NCBI GenBank assembly: GCA_021325025.1
Contig: JAJPHZ010000016.1
Coordinates: forward strand, 1 to 64,000
DNA from: Pseudomonadota bacterium
GTDB taxonomy: Bacteria > Desulfobacterota > Binatia > Binatales > Binataceae
DNA: 64,000 nt
Direction of reading: 5' to 3'
In this document: positions 33,320 to 44,358 of the stretch, piece after piece
How the letters are laid out: each line of letters starts with the position of its first letter
Position numbering within the stretch: the first letter of the stretch is position 1
Made by a program: the position numbers and the translations under genes
Notes under the pieces: model-generated
What the model saw: only the letters and a program-made list of their open reading frames with translations
What the model was told of the DNA's origin: nothing
Databases searched by the model: none

Positions 33320-33346
33320 GCTCCCTTGCGTAACGCGCAAGGGAGC
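33320..33346 (+). promoter_or_regulatory. Perfect hairpin covering the ribosome binding site of the ATP-grasp gene
   Basis: CTCCCTTGCG and CGCAAGGGAG form a perfect stem around the loop TAACG, and a flanking G-C pair (33320/33346) extends it to 11 bp. The GGGAG at its 3' side is the only ribosome-binding-like sequence before the GTG at 33355. The hairpin could therefore hide that site or end the pdxA transcript. No T run follows, which argues against simple termination. Confidence 0.6.
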
Positions 33347-33354
33347 CAAAAGTC

Positions 33355-34866
33355 GTGGGGATTGATACCGCTGCGATTGAACCACCTGCCGCAGAACCGA
33401 GCAGTCTGACGCCTTTTTGGGCATCCTACCGTGCTCATCCGCAAGCTTTCGATGAAATGTTTGACCGCCTGGGCGCGCCGCGGGCCGGCTACTCGCGCGT
33501 GCTGGCGGGTTTTCTCGCCACGCACGCCGCGAAGTTCGATGAAATCCGCGCCCGCGCCGACCAAATGTTTCTCAACGAGGGCGTGACCTTCAACGTCTAT
33601 GGCGACAGCGCCGGCGCCGAGCGCATCTTTCCCTTCGACCCGATTCCGCGCGTGATCGACGCCGGCACATGGGCGACGCTGGAACGCGGGCTGGTCCAGC
33701 GCGTGCGGGCGCTCAACGCGTTCGTGGCCGACGTTTATGGCGAAGGCGCCATCCTCAAGGACGGCGTCGTGCCGCCGGATTTGATCAAGACTTCTTCGCA
33801 GTTCCGCCGCCCGGCGGTGGGAATCAAGCCGCCCCACGGCGCCTATATCACCGTGGCAGGCATCGACCTGGTGCGCGACGCCGACGGCGAATTTTGCGTA
33901 CTGGAAGACAACGTGCGCACCCCCTCGGGCGTATCCTATGTGATCAAGAACCGGCTGGTGATGACGCGGCTGGTGCCGGAGTTGATCCGCGCCATGGGCG
34001 TGCGCAGCGTCGAACACTACCCGGCCGACCTGCTGGCCTGTTTGTGCGAGATGGCACCGTCGGGCAGCTCGCATCCTACGGTCGCGCTGCTCACTCCCGG
34101 ACCCTACAACTCGGCGTTCTTCGAGCACGTGTTCCTGTCTCAGCAGATGGGCGTGGAGCTGGTCGAAGGGCGCGATCTGGTCTGCGCCGATCACAAACTC
34201 TACATGAAGACGGTGGGCGGCCTGCGCCAGGTTGACGTGCTCTATCGCCGCATCGACGACGACTTTTTGGATCCCGTCGTCTTCCGGCCGGATTCGATGC
34301 TGGGAGTGCCGGGTCTGACCGCGGTGCTGCGCGCGGGCGGCGCGGCAGTCGCCAACGGAATCGGCACCGGTGTGGCCGACGACAAGGCGGTCTATGCCTA
34401 CACGCCCGATATGATTCGCTACTACCTGGGCGAGGAACCGATCATCCCGATCGTCCGGACCTATCTGCTGCGCGATCCGGAGCAGAGAAAAATCGTGCTG
34501 CGCGACCTCGATAAATTCGTGGTCAAGCCCACCGGCGCGTCGGGTGGCTATGGCGTGGTGATCGGGCCCAGCGCGAGCGACCGCGAGCTGGCCGACACGC
34601 GCGAGCGGATCGAGCGCGACCCGGCCGGTTTCATCGCGCAGCCGGTCGTACAGCTCTCCGTCCATCCGACCATCACCGGCCATCGCAGCGGCGGCGCCGC
34701 CCAAATCGCGCCGCGGCATATCGACTTCCGCCCCTTCGTCCTGCTCGGCGAGCGGCCGCGCGTGCTGGCGGGCGGATTGACGCGGGTCGCGCTGCGCGAG
34801 GGGTCGTTGATCGTCAACTCCTCGCAGGGCGGCGGCAGCAAAGACACCTGGGTGATGGCGTCCTGA
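33355..34866 (+). CDS. Circularly permuted ATP-grasp protein
   Basis: 503 residues from a GTG start. It belongs to the circularly permuted ATP-grasp (DUF404/DUF407) family: FNVYGDSAGAERIFPFDPIPRVI, LNAFVADVYGEGAIL, FCVLEDNVRTPSGVSYVIKNR (near 180), LYMKTVGGLRQVDVLYRRIDDDFLDP, and the ATP-binding KPTGASGGYGVVIGP (near 391), then IAQPVVQLS. ATP-grasp enzymes join a carboxylate to an amine. With the alpha-E and transglutaminase-like genes that follow in overlap, it forms a widely conserved trio that comparative genomics has linked to peptide or amide-bond metabolism; the substrate is unknown. The ribosome binding site is inside a hairpin. Confidence 0.92.
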   Translation: MGIDTAAIEPPAAEPSSLTPFWASYRAHPQAFDEMFDRLGAPRAGYSRVLAGFLATHAAKFDEIRARADQMFLNEGVTFNVYGDSAGAERIFPFDPIPRVIDAGTWATLERGLVQRVRALNAFVADVYGEGAILKDGVVPPDLIKTSSQFRRPAVGIKPPHGAYITVAGIDLVRDADGEFCVLEDNVRTPSGVSYVIKNRLVMTRLVPELIRAMGVRSVEHYPADLLACLCEMAPSGSSHPTVALLTPGPYNSAFFEHVFLSQQMGVELVEGRDLVCADHKLYMKTVGGLRQVDVLYRRIDDDFLDPVVFRPDSMLGVPGLTAVLRAGGAAVANGIGTGVADDKAVYAYTPDMIRYYLGEEPIIPIVRTYLLRDPEQRKIVLRDLDKFVVKPTGASGGYGVVIGPSASDRELADTRERIERDPAGFIAQPVVQLSVHPTITGHRSGGAAQIAPRHIDFRPFVLLGERPRVLAGGLTRVALREGSLIVNSSQGGGSKDTWVMAS

Positions 34867-35816
34867 TGCTGCGCCGGATTGCCGACCATCTGTTCTGGAT
34901 GGCGCGCTACCTGGAGCGCGCGGAATGGCGCGCGCGGCTGGCCGACGTCAACTACCATCTGCTGGTCGAAAGCCCCGCCCCGGAGCCGCATCCGTGGGCG
35001 CCGCTGCTGGCGATTACCGGCGACGGCGAGCTGTTTGCGCAGTTCCACGATGAACCCGGCGAAGCCCGGGTGCTGGATTTTTTCACCTTCCAGACGCGCA
35101 ACCCCTCTTCGATCCGAAGCTGCATCAGCGCGGCGCGCGACAACGCGCGCAACCTGCGCCATCGCCTGTCCTCGGAACTGTGGCTGGAAATCAACACGCT
35201 CTATTTGGAAACGCAGGGATGGTCGCATGCGGTGTTCGAGCAGCAAGGCGTTTACGGTTTCTTCAATGAGTTGCGCAACCGCTTCCATCGCCTGGCCGGT
35301 ATCAGCCACGCGACGCTGCCGCGCGACATCGAATACGATTTCATGACGGTGGGCACGATGCTGGAGCGGGCCGAGAACGTCTCGCGCCTGCTCGATTCAA
35401 AGTACCATCGGCTGCTGCCGCGCCTGGAAGACGTCGGTGGGCCGGTCGATCGGATGCAATGGGCGGCGGTGCTGCGCAGCGCCTCTGCGCTGGAGGCCTA
35501 TCGGCGTGTGTATGGAAATCAGATCGCCGTGCAGCGGGTGGTTGAGTTTCTGCTCTTCGATCCGGGCTTTCCACGCTCGGCCCGTTTTTGTATCGACCAG
35601 CTTCAGGCGGCAGCCGGGCGCATTGAAGACGCGGCGGGGCGCGCGCCCGCCATCAACGCGCCCGGCTCCCCCTGCGGCAGGCTCGCCGCGGCGCTGCGCA
35701 ACACCAGCGCGCATCGCGTGATAGCTGACGGGCTGCACGAATTTCTCATGGAAATGCAGGACCTTTGCGTGGAGATTGGCAGTATGATTTTCGACCGGTA
35801 TCTGCGCTTTGAGTGA
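34866..35816 (+). CDS. Alpha-E domain (DUF403) protein
   Basis: 316 residues, almost wholly helical. It begins MLRRIADHLFWMARYLERAEWRARL, the hallmark of the alpha-E family (LFWMGRYLERAE in many members), and later has FYEFNxL-like GVYGFFNELRNRFHRL, DFMTVGTMLERAENVSRLLDSKYH and VEFLLFDPGFPRSARFCI. It always travels with the permuted ATP-grasp and transglutaminase-like genes and probably forms part of the same enzyme system. The start overlaps the preceding stop by one base (TGATG). Cytoplasmic; activity unknown. Confidence 0.93.
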   Translation: MLRRIADHLFWMARYLERAEWRARLADVNYHLLVESPAPEPHPWAPLLAITGDGELFAQFHDEPGEARVLDFFTFQTRNPSSIRSCISAARDNARNLRHRLSSELWLEINTLYLETQGWSHAVFEQQGVYGFFNELRNRFHRLAGISHATLPRDIEYDFMTVGTMLERAENVSRLLDSKYHRLLPRLEDVGGPVDRMQWAAVLRSASALEAYRRVYGNQIAVQRVVEFLLFDPGFPRSARFCIDQLQAAAGRIEDAAGRAPAINAPGSPCGRLAAALRNTSAHRVIADGLHEFLMEMQDLCVEIGSMIFDRYLRFE

Positions 35817-35820
35817 TGGG

Positions 35821-36705
35821 ATGATCTTCCGGGTCCGGCACGCCACGAGGTTTGATTACGAAGCCCCGGCTTACGAATCGCACAACGAGGTGCGGCTGCG
35901 TCCGTGCGACGCTGCCTCCCAGCTCGTGCTGTCCTTCGATTTGCAGGTCACGCCGCACGCCTCGATCCACGAATTCCGCGACTACTTCGGCAACCATGCC
36001 CATTCCATCTCCGTCCATCCGCCGCATCGCAGTTTCGCGGTCGTCGCCACTGCCATGGTTGAGCGCCTGCCGCGCTTCAGCGGCCGTTCCCCCGACATCA
36101 CCTTCGAGCGCTATCTGGCCGGGGACGAGGCGCGCACCAGGGAGTATTGCGAGTTTCTGACCGCCAGCCGCTACGTTCCGTTCAGCGACCGGCTGCGCAG
36201 GTTCTTCTGGATGGCGCGTCCGCGCCGCCACGAAGGCGTGGCGGAATACACGATGCGGATGGTGGGCTTTATCCGCGATCAATTCGGCTATGACACCGGT
36301 GCCACCAACGTTCACTCCAGCCTCGACGAGATTCTGCGCGCGGGCGGCGGTGTGTGCCAGGATTTCGCCCATCTCACCATCGGTGTGCTGCGTCTGGCCG
36401 GCGTCCCCGCGCGTTACGTATCGGGCTATTTGGGTCCGGAACCGGGCGCCGCGCCGGGCGAACAGGCTAGCCATGCGTGGATCGAGGCGATGTTGCCGGG
36501 CCTGGGCTGGACCGGGTTCGACCCGACCCATCGATGCCGCACCGACATCCGCCACATCCGCGTCGCCGTCGGGCGCGACTACGCCGACGCCACCCCGGTG
36601 CGCGGCGTTTACCGCAGCGCCGCCGGCCGCAACACGATGAGCGTGGAGCTCGAAGTCTGCGCTGCCACCCCTACGGCCCCATCCTTCGGGCAGTCACAGC
36701 AGTAA
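35821..36705 (+). CDS. Transglutaminase-like cysteine protease fold protein
   Basis: 294 residues. N-terminal beta-rich domain (FRVRHATRFDYEAPAYESHNEVRLRP) typical of bacterial transglutaminase-like proteins in this trio. The catalytic triad is visible: Cys in GGGVCQDFAHLTIGVLRLAGVPARYVSGY (near 178), His in ASHAWIEAMLPGLGW (near 217), Asp in FDPTHRC (near 233). It may cleave or form amide bonds in partnership with the ATP-grasp protein. The ATG at 35821 starts 5 bp after the alpha-E stop; an out-of-frame ATG overlaps that stop at 35816. Last gene of the trio. Confidence 0.93.
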   Translation: MIFRVRHATRFDYEAPAYESHNEVRLRPCDAASQLVLSFDLQVTPHASIHEFRDYFGNHAHSISVHPPHRSFAVVATAMVERLPRFSGRSPDITFERYLAGDEARTREYCEFLTASRYVPFSDRLRRFFWMARPRRHEGVAEYTMRMVGFIRDQFGYDTGATNVHSSLDEILRAGGGVCQDFAHLTIGVLRLAGVPARYVSGYLGPEPGAAPGEQASHAWIEAMLPGLGWTGFDPTHRCRTDIRHIRVAVGRDYADATPVRGVYRSAAGRNTMSVELEVCAATPTAPSFGQSQQ

Positions 36706-37004
36706 CTGCGCCGGACTGTCCCGCAATCTCTTCCACTGTTACCTACCTCGCCACTACCTTGGCCTTCTATTCCGGCACCAAACACGGCTTGGATCTAATT
36801 CCGATGGTCAAGGGGGCGGGTGCGACGCTGTCCTGCCACGGCCGGGAAATGTGATCCTTTTGCGGCGTGCGCAAGTCCGCCCATGCCATGCCGGTCCTTG
36901 CGCCGGGTGTTGGTGTGTGCGGGAAAAGCGCCGCGCGGCAGCGGGCGGTCTTTTGTGAGGGGCGAGACCTTGCGTAAAATCGTAATTTGCGTAAGGAAAT
37001 CGCG
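36706..37004. promoter_or_regulatory. Non-coding region upstream of uvrA
   Basis: About 300 bp with no supported gene. Near uvrA an 8-bp direct repeat TTGCGTAA occurs at 36970-36977 and 36987-36994, 17 bp apart, in an AT-rich patch. It may be part of the promoter or a binding site. No LexA-type box of the E. coli or Gram-positive consensus is evident, so SOS control of uvrA cannot be claimed. Confidence 0.45.
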
Positions 37005-39830
<2,826 letters not shown>

Positions 39831-39884
39831 TGCCGGCAGCTACCGGCACGGAGGCTCGCCGCCACGATTATCGAAAGGAGTATC

Positions 39885-40646
39885 ATGACAGGATTGCTCA
39901 ACGGCAAGGTTGCGATTATCACCGGCGTGGCGTCGGGGATTGGACGCGCGGCGGCGGCGCTGTTTGCGCGCGAAGGGGCCGCGCTTGTGGCCGCCGACGT
40001 TATGGCCGATGAGGGCGAGGCAGTGGTCAAATCGATTCGCGACGGCGGCGGCAAGGCCGCCTTCGTGCGCTGCGATATCGCCCGCGCCGCCGACGTCGAG
40101 GCGATGGTGGCGGCGGCGGTCAAGGCCTACGGCCGGATTGATTGCGCCTTCAACAACGCCGGCATCATCGGCCAGCTGGCGCGCACCGCGGAGGAGACCG
40201 AGGAGAATTTCGATCGCGTAATGTTGATCGACCTCAAGGGTCCCTGGCTGTGCATGAAGTACGAGATCCTGCAGATGCTGCGTCAGGGCAAGGGCGGCGC
40301 GATCGTCAACACCGCCTCGGCGGCGGGACTGGTGGGATCGCACGGGATGCCGACCTACACCGCCGCCAAGCATGGCGTGGTGGGGCTGACGCGCACGGCG
40401 GCGCTGGAGTACGCCAGGGCGGGAATCAGGATCAACGCGGTGTGTCCGGGCATCGTCGACACGCCAATGACGCAGGGCATCATGGCGCAGCATCCGCGGA
40501 TGGCGCAGGCGACCGGCATCATGCCGATCGGGCGCAACTGCCGTCCCGAGGAAATCGCCGAAGCCGCCGCCTGGCTGTGCTCGGACGCCGCCTCATTCGT
40601 AACCGGCCATGCGATGGCGGTGGATGGCGGCCTGACCGCGCATTGA
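39885..40646 (+). CDS. SDR family oxidoreductase (classical type)
   Basis: 253 residues of the short-chain dehydrogenase/reductase superfamily. Cofactor motif TGVASGIG (residues 14-21), Asp after beta-3 (AADVMADEG) suggesting NAD(H) preference, NNAG (near 91), catalytic Ser in NTASAAGLVG, and YTAAK (near 158), then NAVCPGIVDTPM. The C-terminal DGG motif (MAVDGGLTAH) is typical. It oxidises or reduces an alcohol/ketone, substrate unknown. AAGGAGTATC precedes the ATG. It sits at the junction between the housekeeping block and the catabolic region. Confidence 0.93.
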   Translation: MTGLLNGKVAIITGVASGIGRAAAALFAREGAALVAADVMADEGEAVVKSIRDGGGKAAFVRCDIARAADVEAMVAAAVKAYGRIDCAFNNAGIIGQLARTAEETEENFDRVMLIDLKGPWLCMKYEILQMLRQGKGGAIVNTASAAGLVGSHGMPTYTAAKHGVVGLTRTAALEYARAGIRINAVCPGIVDTPMTQGIMAQHPRMAQATGIMPIGRNCRPEEIAEAAAWLCSDAASFVTGHAMAVDGGLTAH

Positions 40647-40691
40647 TTACTTGCGTCAAACCGCGAGCGGCATCGCTCAAAGCGCCGCCGC

Positions 40692-40836
40692 ACGTGGGAC
40701 AATCTCGCGGTGCAGCACGCGCGTGGCAACGTGCTGGAAGGGCCCGAGCGAACAACTGCGCAAGGTGATCGCTCCTTTGCTGCCGGACATGGGGATAAGC
40801 GGACCCATACTGGTGAACCCCGGAGCAGCCTGGCAA
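40692..40836 (+). pseudogene. Remnant of a TauD/TfdA-type dioxygenase (C-terminal end)
   Basis: The plus strand encodes TWDNLAVQHARGNVLEGPERT, then after one extra base (an A at 40755) LRKVIAPLLPDMGISGPILV. This matches the end of the intact dioxygenase at 58843-59700 (FDNIAMQHARGNV, TRTLRKVIAPIPKLSI), including the second iron-ligand His and the 2-oxoglutarate Arg. The upstream three quarters of the gene are gone, no start precedes it, and the frame is broken. A clear gene relic. Confidence 0.82.
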
Positions 40837-40846
40837 CGAGCCGTAA

Positions 40847-41029
40847 ATCACTGCCCAGTTCGAAAACGAGCACGGCACAATCCGCACCCTGACGCGCGGC
40901 GAGTTGATCGCGTACGTCGATATCCGGGCGGAATCGGGCAACGAGACGACCAACCGGCTGATCGGTTGGACGGAGAAGTTGCTGGGTGAGCATCCCGACG
41001 CGCGACGTGCGGTCGCCGGGGAGCTTGAA
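40847..41029 (+). pseudogene. Remnant of a cytochrome P450 (I-helix region)
   Basis: One frame reads ITAQFENEHGTIRTLTRGEL, then IAYVDIRAESGNETTNRLIGWTEKLLGEHPDARRAV. The intact P450 at 62741-63919 has FEDETGTTRRLSRGEVLTFV and GAGNETTAKLIGWTGKVLADHPDQRR at the matching place. The piece covers the oxygen-activating I helix only. A stop codon lies just before it, and the haem-binding half is missing. It directly follows the TauD relic, so a TauD/P450 neighbourhood once existed here. Confidence 0.82.
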
Positions 41030-41149
41030 TCCGACTCTTTTATCCAGGGTGCGGAACGCACGTGTCTTCATGAGGGCACAAATATCCTTTTTCCGCACCC
41101 TGCTAGACCCGCGTCCTTATCGACGACGAAGAAAGCGTCGCCGGGCACG

Positions 41150-41911
41150 CTAGGGGCGCAGGCAACGTCCGCCGTCGATGTTGAAGGTCTCACCCGTGAG
41201 GTAGTGGGCGCCCTCGGTGGCGAGGAACACGACGAGCGAACCGGCGTCCTTCTCCGGATCACCGAGCCGGCCGAGCGGGATGTTGGTGAGCGAATGCCTG
41301 TAGTGCTCGGGGTTCGCGTCGAAGAACTCCTTGGAGCCCTCTGTCAACATGCCCGGGATGATGCAGTTGACCGTGATGTTGTGCTTGGCCCACTCCCGTG
41401 CGCCGGTGCGGGTGAGAGCGCGGTTGGCCTCCTTGGCGGTGTTGTAGCCCACCATACCCCAGTTGCCGATGAGGCCGGCTTGGGAGGCGAAGTTGATGAC
41501 GGTGCCCTGCGATTCTTTAAGGTACGGGAAGCACGCTTTCATGTATCGAAACGAGGCAAGGAAGCCGGAGTCGATGGCAACCATGATGTCCGCGACGCTG
41601 TGCTCCTCGAGGTTGACGCCGGTGACGGCGGTTTGGGCGTTGTTGATTAGCACGTCGATACGTCCGAAGGCCTCCACAGTCTTGTGCACCGCATTGCTGA
41701 CGTCCTCGTCCTTGGTGCCGTCAGCGACGAGGGCCAGGTGCCTGGCGCCCGGGATCCTGCCCAACTCGGCGCTTGTCTTCTCGAGCGCCTCCCGGCGGAT
41801 GTCAGTGATCGTGACGGCTGCGCCTGCCTTCAGTAGCGCGGTGGCCATGCCTTTGCCGATGCCTCTCGCCGCCCCGGTTACGATGGCGACTTTCCCGTCC
41901 AGTGTGCCCAT
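41150..41911 (-). CDS. SDR family oxidoreductase
   Basis: 253 residues. Cofactor motif TGAARGIGKGMA (near residue 13), DIRREALEK after beta-3, NNAQ (in place of NNAG, near 91), Ser in INFASQAGL, and the catalytic YNTAKEANRALT (near 157), then NCIIPGMLTEG and the C-terminal NIDGGRC. The NNAQ change does not touch the catalytic triad. The gene is divergent from the SDR at 42310; the spacer between them holds two copies of the TGNCA-N6-TGNCA element. On the minus strand a TTGACA and a -10-like CTAACT directly abut one element, so repression at this promoter is inferred. Confidence 0.92.
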   Translation of the reverse strand: MGTLDGKVAIVTGAARGIGKGMATALLKAGAAVTITDIRREALEKTSAELGRIPGARHLALVADGTKDEDVSNAVHKTVEAFGRIDVLINNAQTAVTGVNLEEHSVADIMVAIDSGFLASFRYMKACFPYLKESQGTVINFASQAGLIGNWGMVGYNTAKEANRALTRTGAREWAKHNITVNCIIPGMLTEGSKEFFDANPEHYRHSLTNIPLGRLGDPEKDAGSLVVFLATEGAHYLTGETFNIDGGRCLRP

Positions 41912-42034
41912 CAGGGTTCACCTCCTCTTGCTGGCAGATGCCGGCTCTAGGTCAACTCCGCTCACTTGCGCTTCGCCGCTTTGGGGCTCATCTCGATTAA
42001 AACTGCGCCCTTGATCCGGAGAGGTCCTAATCTC

Positions 42035-42050
42035 TGTCACTCAACTGCCA
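42035..42050 (+). promoter_or_regulatory. Operator-like element, copy a
   Basis: TGTCACTCAACTGCCA, a copy of the shared 16-bp element (TGNCA, six bases, TGNCA). It lies just downstream of the predicted -10 of the minus-strand SDR at 41150-41911, where a bound repressor would block transcription. Confidence 0.65.
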
Positions 42051-42190
42051 GTTAGATAGTTTTCCTTTGACCTGTCAAGGAGAACCACGAGTAACAGGAG
42101 GACAAGTATAGAAGGGCGTTTTCTTCGTCTCGCGCACTAACGGGATACGAACAATCGTACTCCGCTTGACTTCCGACGCCTCGATTCCTT

Positions 42191-42206
42191 AGACAGTCGA
42201 GTGACA
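42191..42206 (-). promoter_or_regulatory. Operator-like element, copy b
   Basis: On the minus strand TGTCACTCGACTGTCT, matching the shared element at all but the last base of the second half-site. It overlaps the -10-like TAGACA of the plus-strand SDR at 42310-43224. Confidence 0.6.
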
Positions 42207-42309
42207 CAGGGCGCCCTCGAAGGCGGCGGCGCGCGCAGAAGAGTAGTCTTTATCCTGTCGCGCCAAGGGGTCAGTTTTTGGGTCCGGCGCCCTCATCGAG
42301 GAGAGCGGC

Positions 42310-43224
42310 ATGGATCATCTCCAAGGCAAGGTAGCTGTCGTCACCGGCTCGGCGAGCGGGCTCGGGCGGGCAATGGCCGAACGGTTCGCGCAGGAAGGAA
42401 TGATCGTTGTCATCGCGGACAACCGCTTCGGCGAGGCCGAAGCCGTCGCGAAGGAGATCGAGCGCAACGGCGGGCGAGCGGTACCGGTCGAGGTCGATGT
42501 CACCCGGCGCGAATCGGTGATGGCCCTCGCCGATCGCGTCGACGGGCAACTTGGGGGCGTGAGCGTGCTGGTGAACAACGCGGGCGTCGTGTCGTTCACC
42601 CCGATCGCCCAGGCCGAGGAGGGAGGGTGGCGATGGATCGTTGACGTCAACCTGTTTGGAGTGGTTTACGGCATCCAGACGTTTCTGCCGCGCATGCTCA
42701 AAAGCGGCCGCGACGGTCACATCGTTAACACCGCGTCGCTGGCTGGGGTCATCGGCGGCGGTGGTGTGCAGGCCAACCGCATACGGCTTGGCGACGCTAC
42801 GCCCCAAATCGGCGCGATGTATGGTTACATGGCGACCAAGCACGCCGTCGTCGCAATCTCCGAAACACTTGCGCGGGACCTGAGTGGCTCGCGGATCGGA
42901 GTGTCAGTGCTCTGTCCCTCACATCACGAAAACACCAACATCTTCCAGAACTCGGCTCGATACCGGCCCGCACAGTTCGGAGGGCCGATGAGCCAGGAGG
43001 AGATGCAAGCTACGTTCGGTCAGACCGACCAGAACCGGGAGCGGGCGCTCGGGCCGGGCCGATCGCGGCCCAGGTTCCCCGACGAGTGCGCGGCCCGAGT
43101 CGTGCGCGCGATCCGCGAAGGCCAGTTCTACATCTTTACCCACCCCGACACCCGCGCGGCCGTCGAGCACCGTTTCAACCAGATTCTCGCCGGCTACGAC
43201 GATGCCACCACGTTTGTACGCTAA
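42310..43224 (+). CDS. SDR family oxidoreductase, longer type
   Basis: 304 residues. TGSASGLGRAMAERFA (near residue 13), Asp in VIADNRFGEAE, NNAG (near 92), NTASLAGVIGGGG and YGYMATKHAVVAISETLARDL with the YxxxK pair (near 178). Between the catalytic Ser and Tyr is an insertion of about 15 residues (VQANRIRLGDATPQIGAMYG), and the C-terminus is extended by some 50 residues instead of ending in the usual DGG. This layout is found in SDRs that take large substrates. The ATG at 42310 has GAGGAGAGCGGC upstream. Divergent from another SDR across the operator-bearing spacer. Confidence 0.9.
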   Translation: MDHLQGKVAVVTGSASGLGRAMAERFAQEGMIVVIADNRFGEAEAVAKEIERNGGRAVPVEVDVTRRESVMALADRVDGQLGGVSVLVNNAGVVSFTPIAQAEEGGWRWIVDVNLFGVVYGIQTFLPRMLKSGRDGHIVNTASLAGVIGGGGVQANRIRLGDATPQIGAMYGYMATKHAVVAISETLARDLSGSRIGVSVLCPSHHENTNIFQNSARYRPAQFGGPMSQEEMQATFGQTDQNRERALGPGRSRPRFPDECAARVVRAIREGQFYIFTHPDTRAAVEHRFNQILAGYDDATTFVR

Positions 43225-43489
43225 AGAAAAAAGTGGAGCGTGACGATTGCAATGCGGCAATCCGGAGGCTCCGGCGTGCGGTTCGCACTGCTGCGTGGCG
43301 CCCACCTCGGGCTCGAGGTAACGCTCGAAAAGCTGCTCACCTGCTTTTCCAACCCGCGGCCTCGCAGTTCCGGCCAACGAGGTCAAGCGGTCCAAACAAC
43401 GCCTCCAGGCAGGGTCGAGGCCCTGGTGACGATCGGGCGTTCTCGCACATCGCAAGGCCCGCGTCCGTCTTTCCCGGCTCATCGGTTCC

Positions 43490-43519
43490 TTGACAAGCCA
43501 AAACTTTTCTCAATATAGT
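43490..43519 (+). promoter_or_regulatory. Sigma-70-type promoter of the dienelactone hydrolase gene
   Basis: TTGACA at 43490-43495, 18 bases, then TATAGT at 43514-43519. The -35 is perfect and the -10 matches four of six bases of TATAAT. The expected start point, near 43526, falls inside operator-like element c, and the leader would be about 30 bases. This is the best promoter match in the catabolic region. Confidence 0.7.
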
Positions 43520-43534
43520 GGCAGTCAAATGACA
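43519..43534 (-). promoter_or_regulatory. Operator-like element, copy c
   Basis: On the minus strand TGTCATTTGACTGCCA. It shares one base with the -10 of the promoter at 43490-43519 and covers the predicted start point, the classic place for repressor binding. Confidence 0.7.
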
Positions 43535-43557
43535 CTTTATTTTCCTGCACGGGCAGA

Positions 43558-44274
43558 ATGATGGCACGGACGTTGAGTGTTGAGAGCGCCGGGAGCGCGA
43601 TGGGGCTGTACGAGGCGCAACCACAAGGGGCAGCGCGAAACGCAGTCATCGTGATCCAGGAAGCATTCGGCGTCACCGGCTACATCCAGGACGTTTGCCG
43701 CCGTTTTGCCGCTGCAGGATATTGTGCGGTGGCGCCGCACCTCTTCCATCGCAGCGGCGACCCGACCATCGCCTACGACCAGATGCAACAGGTCTTGCCG
43801 CATGTGATGCGGCTTGACGCCGAAGGCTTGGAGGCGGACCTGGATGCGACGCTCCGTCACCTGACTGACACCGGGTTCCAGCCTGCGCAGGTCGCCGTCG
43901 TGGGTTTTTGCATGGGAGGAAGCGTGGCTTTTCTGGCCGCCGCGCGTCGGTCGCTCGGCGGCGCGGTGACGTTTTACGGCGGTGGCATCATTGAAGGCCG
44001 CTTCGGCATACCGCCGTTGGTTGATTTGGCGGTGCAACTCAAGACGCCGTGGCTCGGCCTGTACGGGGATCTTGATCAGACGATCCCGGTTGAACAGGTG
44101 GAATCGTTGCGCAGGGCGGTCGAGGCAGTGGCCGTGCCGTGCGAAATTGTGCGTTACGCGCAGGCCGGTCACGGCTTTCATTGCGACGCCCGCGGTTCGT
44201 ATCACGAGGCGTCGGCCAGGGACGCCTGGCGGCGCACCCTGCGCTGGCTGGACGGCCATCTGCGCAGCCCTTGA
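43558..44274 (+). CDS. Dienelactone hydrolase family protein
   Basis: 238 residues of the alpha/beta-hydrolase DLH family. The Cys-Asp-His triad is visible: Cys in VGFCMGGSVAFL (near 116), Asp in YGDLDQTIPVEQ (near 171), His in AGHGFHCDARGSY (near 203); the helper Glu lies in VIQEAFGV (near 34). DLH opens dienelactones to maleylacetate, but homologues hydrolyse many esters and lactones, so only hydrolase is claimed. ATG codons at 43558 and 43561. It begins a plus-strand run that continues to 57470, preceded by a strong promoter and an operator-like element, so it may be the first gene of that transcript. Confidence 0.9.
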   Translation: MMARTLSVESAGSAMGLYEAQPQGAARNAVIVIQEAFGVTGYIQDVCRRFAAAGYCAVAPHLFHRSGDPTIAYDQMQQVLPHVMRLDAEGLEADLDATLRHLTDTGFQPAQVAVVGFCMGGSVAFLAAARRSLGGAVTFYGGGIIEGRFGIPPLVDLAVQLKTPWLGLYGDLDQTIPVEQVESLRRAVEAVAVPCEIVRYAQAGHGFHCDARGSYHEASARDAWRRTLRWLDGHLRSP

Positions 44275-44358
44275 GGAGGCGTGGAAACGCAATGGCGCTG
44301 CCGTGGCTGGGGTGCGCCGCGTTTGCAAGGGATCAAGTCTTTATTCTGTCCAGGGAGC

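Larger units (their letters stand above)
41912..42309. promoter_or_regulatory. Divergent SDR promoter region with two operator-like sites
   Basis: About 400 bp with no supported gene and an AT-rich centre (42050-42180). For the minus-strand SDR, TTGACA, 17 bases and CTAACT lie just upstream of and touching the element at 42035-42050. For the plus-strand SDR, TTGACT at 42166-42171 is followed 18 bases later by TAGACA, which lies inside the element at 42191-42206. The plus promoter start would leave about 100 bases of leader. Confidence 0.6.
43225..43557. other. Non-coding stretch with no gene recognised before 43490
   Basis: About 330 bp between the SDR stop and the dienelactone-hydrolase-like gene. 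Frames through it are open on both strands but resemble no family I know, and no start with a good ribosome binding site is present. Its last 70 bases hold the promoter and operator-like element described separately. It could hide a decayed gene like the relics at 40.7-41.0 kb. Confidence 0.4.

Noticed and set aside
39831-39848. TGCCGG/CCGGCA hairpin after uvrA as a terminator
   Set aside because: Short stem, no T tract, and the next gene begins about 37 bp later on the same strand.
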